NCBI GenBank assembly: GCA_030740765.1
Contig: JASLWR010000031.1
Coordinates: forward strand, 1-33,017
Length of the DNA: 33,017 nt
Direction: 5' to 3'
Source: Thermoplasmatota archaeon
GTDB taxonomy: Archaea; Thermoplasmatota; Penumbrarchaeia; JASLWR01
Below the pieces are notes generated by a model that saw only the letters and a list, made by a program, of their open reading frames with translations, was not told the DNA's origin and ran no database searches. The position numbers and the translations under genes are program-made. This document shows, piece after piece, positions 32,645-33,017 of this stretch (the stretch's first letter is position 1; each line of letters begins with the position of its first letter).

Positions 32645-33017
32645 TTATATGACAACATCCTTTGTTGATTGGTTTGATGAAATTGACGAAGAGACACGTA
32701 AAGAGTTGGCTGACTTTGTGTGATTGATTAACCATTTTATATATTCGTCTGATTTCATTCTATCCCATTTTTTTCGTAGACTCTGACGTTCCTCTTGTTT
32801 CGAAACCAATTCATATCCGAATTTGTTGTAAAGTTCTTTGATAATTCGATATGCGGTTCTGTGGTTTAAGTCTTTGAAAGGTTGGGGGCATCTCCTTTTC
32901 TGACAATTTCTTGCATTATCATTGCCGATATTTCTATAAAGTGTTTCCGTTTGTTCGCCATTTCTCTAATATCGGACACAAGAAATTTCAGGTAATGTCT
33001 ACTCCATGCACCAAATC
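32645..33017 (-). pseudogene. Frameshifted fragment of an unrecognised, possibly HTH, gene (partial)
   Basis: Reading from the right edge on the minus strand, one frame gives WSRHYLKFLVSDIREM, KRKHFIEISAMIM and QEIVRKGDAPNLSK to about 32875. A single A lost from the AAA run (about 32873-32876) shifts the frame. The next frame then continues DLNHRTAYRIIKELYNKFG and YELVSKQEERQSLRKK to a stop at 32645. The middle (LNHRTAYRIIKELY) resembles a helix-turn-helix. The N-terminus lies beyond the window. I do not recognise the family. It may be a mobile-element or phage-type remnant, being AT-rich and broken. Confidence 0.55.
32649..32723 (+). CDS. Possible 24-residue start of a truncated gene
   Basis: ATG 32649 to TGA 32723 encodes MTTSFVDWFDEIDEETRKEL and ADFV. 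GGAGAAAGG just upstream and a TATA-like TATTTATATTA near 32585 make it look like a genuine gene start. It overlaps the 3' end of the broken minus-strand gene. It may be the 5' stub of a gene cut by recombination, or chance. Confidence 0.3.
   Translation: MTTSFVDWFDEIDEETRKELADFV

Overview
The window looks like a chromosomal segment of a euryarchaeal-type archaeon, most likely in or near Thermoplasmatota; that placement is an inference and is weak. The archaeal call rests on TATA-like promoters about 25 bases before starts, oligo-T tracts after genes, a PdxT with a nearly leaderless GTG start, single-domain KaiC-like ATPase and PhoU/TrkA_C regulators, and many zinc-ribbon proteins of archaeal style. 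Gene density is high. Base composition is moderate, with AT-rich accessory patches at about 3.8-4.9 kb, 7.2-8.4 kb and 32.4-33.0 kb.

Region by region. 0-3.1 kb: a large acidic protein with four DUF5679-like zinc ribbons, followed in the same reading frame after one TAG by a formylglycine-generating-enzyme-like domain. 3.1-3.8 kb: a tRNA-Ile(GAT) flanked by two copies of a structured two-hairpin repeat. 3.8-4.5 kb (minus): a DUF5678-like small protein and a retropepsin-like protease, abutting stop-to-start. 4.9-9.6 kb (plus): a large Ig-like surface protein; a small conserved-looking gene on minus; a frameshifted membrane protein overlapping a ribbon-helix-helix gene; and a 3'-truncated sulfatase-like gene. 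9.8-12.6 kb (plus): pdxT, a zinc-ribbon/TPR/CxxC-repeat protein, and a thymidylate-kinase-like protein with a winged-helix-like extension and a 5' frameshift.

12.6-17.4 kb (minus): a hypothetical protein with a PKD-domain membrane protein carrying two cytoplasmic RING-like zinc modules, a left-handed beta-helix protein, a small hypothetical gene, a hairpin-rich intergenic cluster and an MTAP/PNP-family phosphorylase. 17.6-23.1 kb: a polytopic membrane protein, a small secreted or anchored protein, an MBL-fold hydrolase and a NosD-like beta-helix/PKD surface protein. 23.4-28.6 kb (plus): a membrane Ser/Thr kinase, an FHA/zinc-ribbon protein, a PHP-domain phosphoesterase and a KaiC-like ATPase. 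28.6-32.4 kb (minus): a tight operon of purB, two half-size MgtE membrane proteins and two PhoU-TrkA_C proteins. The right edge holds a frameshifted fragment of an unrecognised helix-turn-helix-like gene.

Three themes stand out. Several large envelope proteins pair Ig/PKD/beta-helix ectodomains with one membrane helix and a cytoplasmic tail, and one of these tails carries RING-like zinc modules. The kinase and FHA genes form a plausible phospho-signalling pair. The split MgtE/PhoU-RCK operon looks like a complete heteromeric cation channel or transporter with its own gating subunits. Three reading-frame breaks can be explained by a single base, and a fourth gene lacks its normal 3' end; these may be genuine pseudogenes, recoding, or sequence errors.
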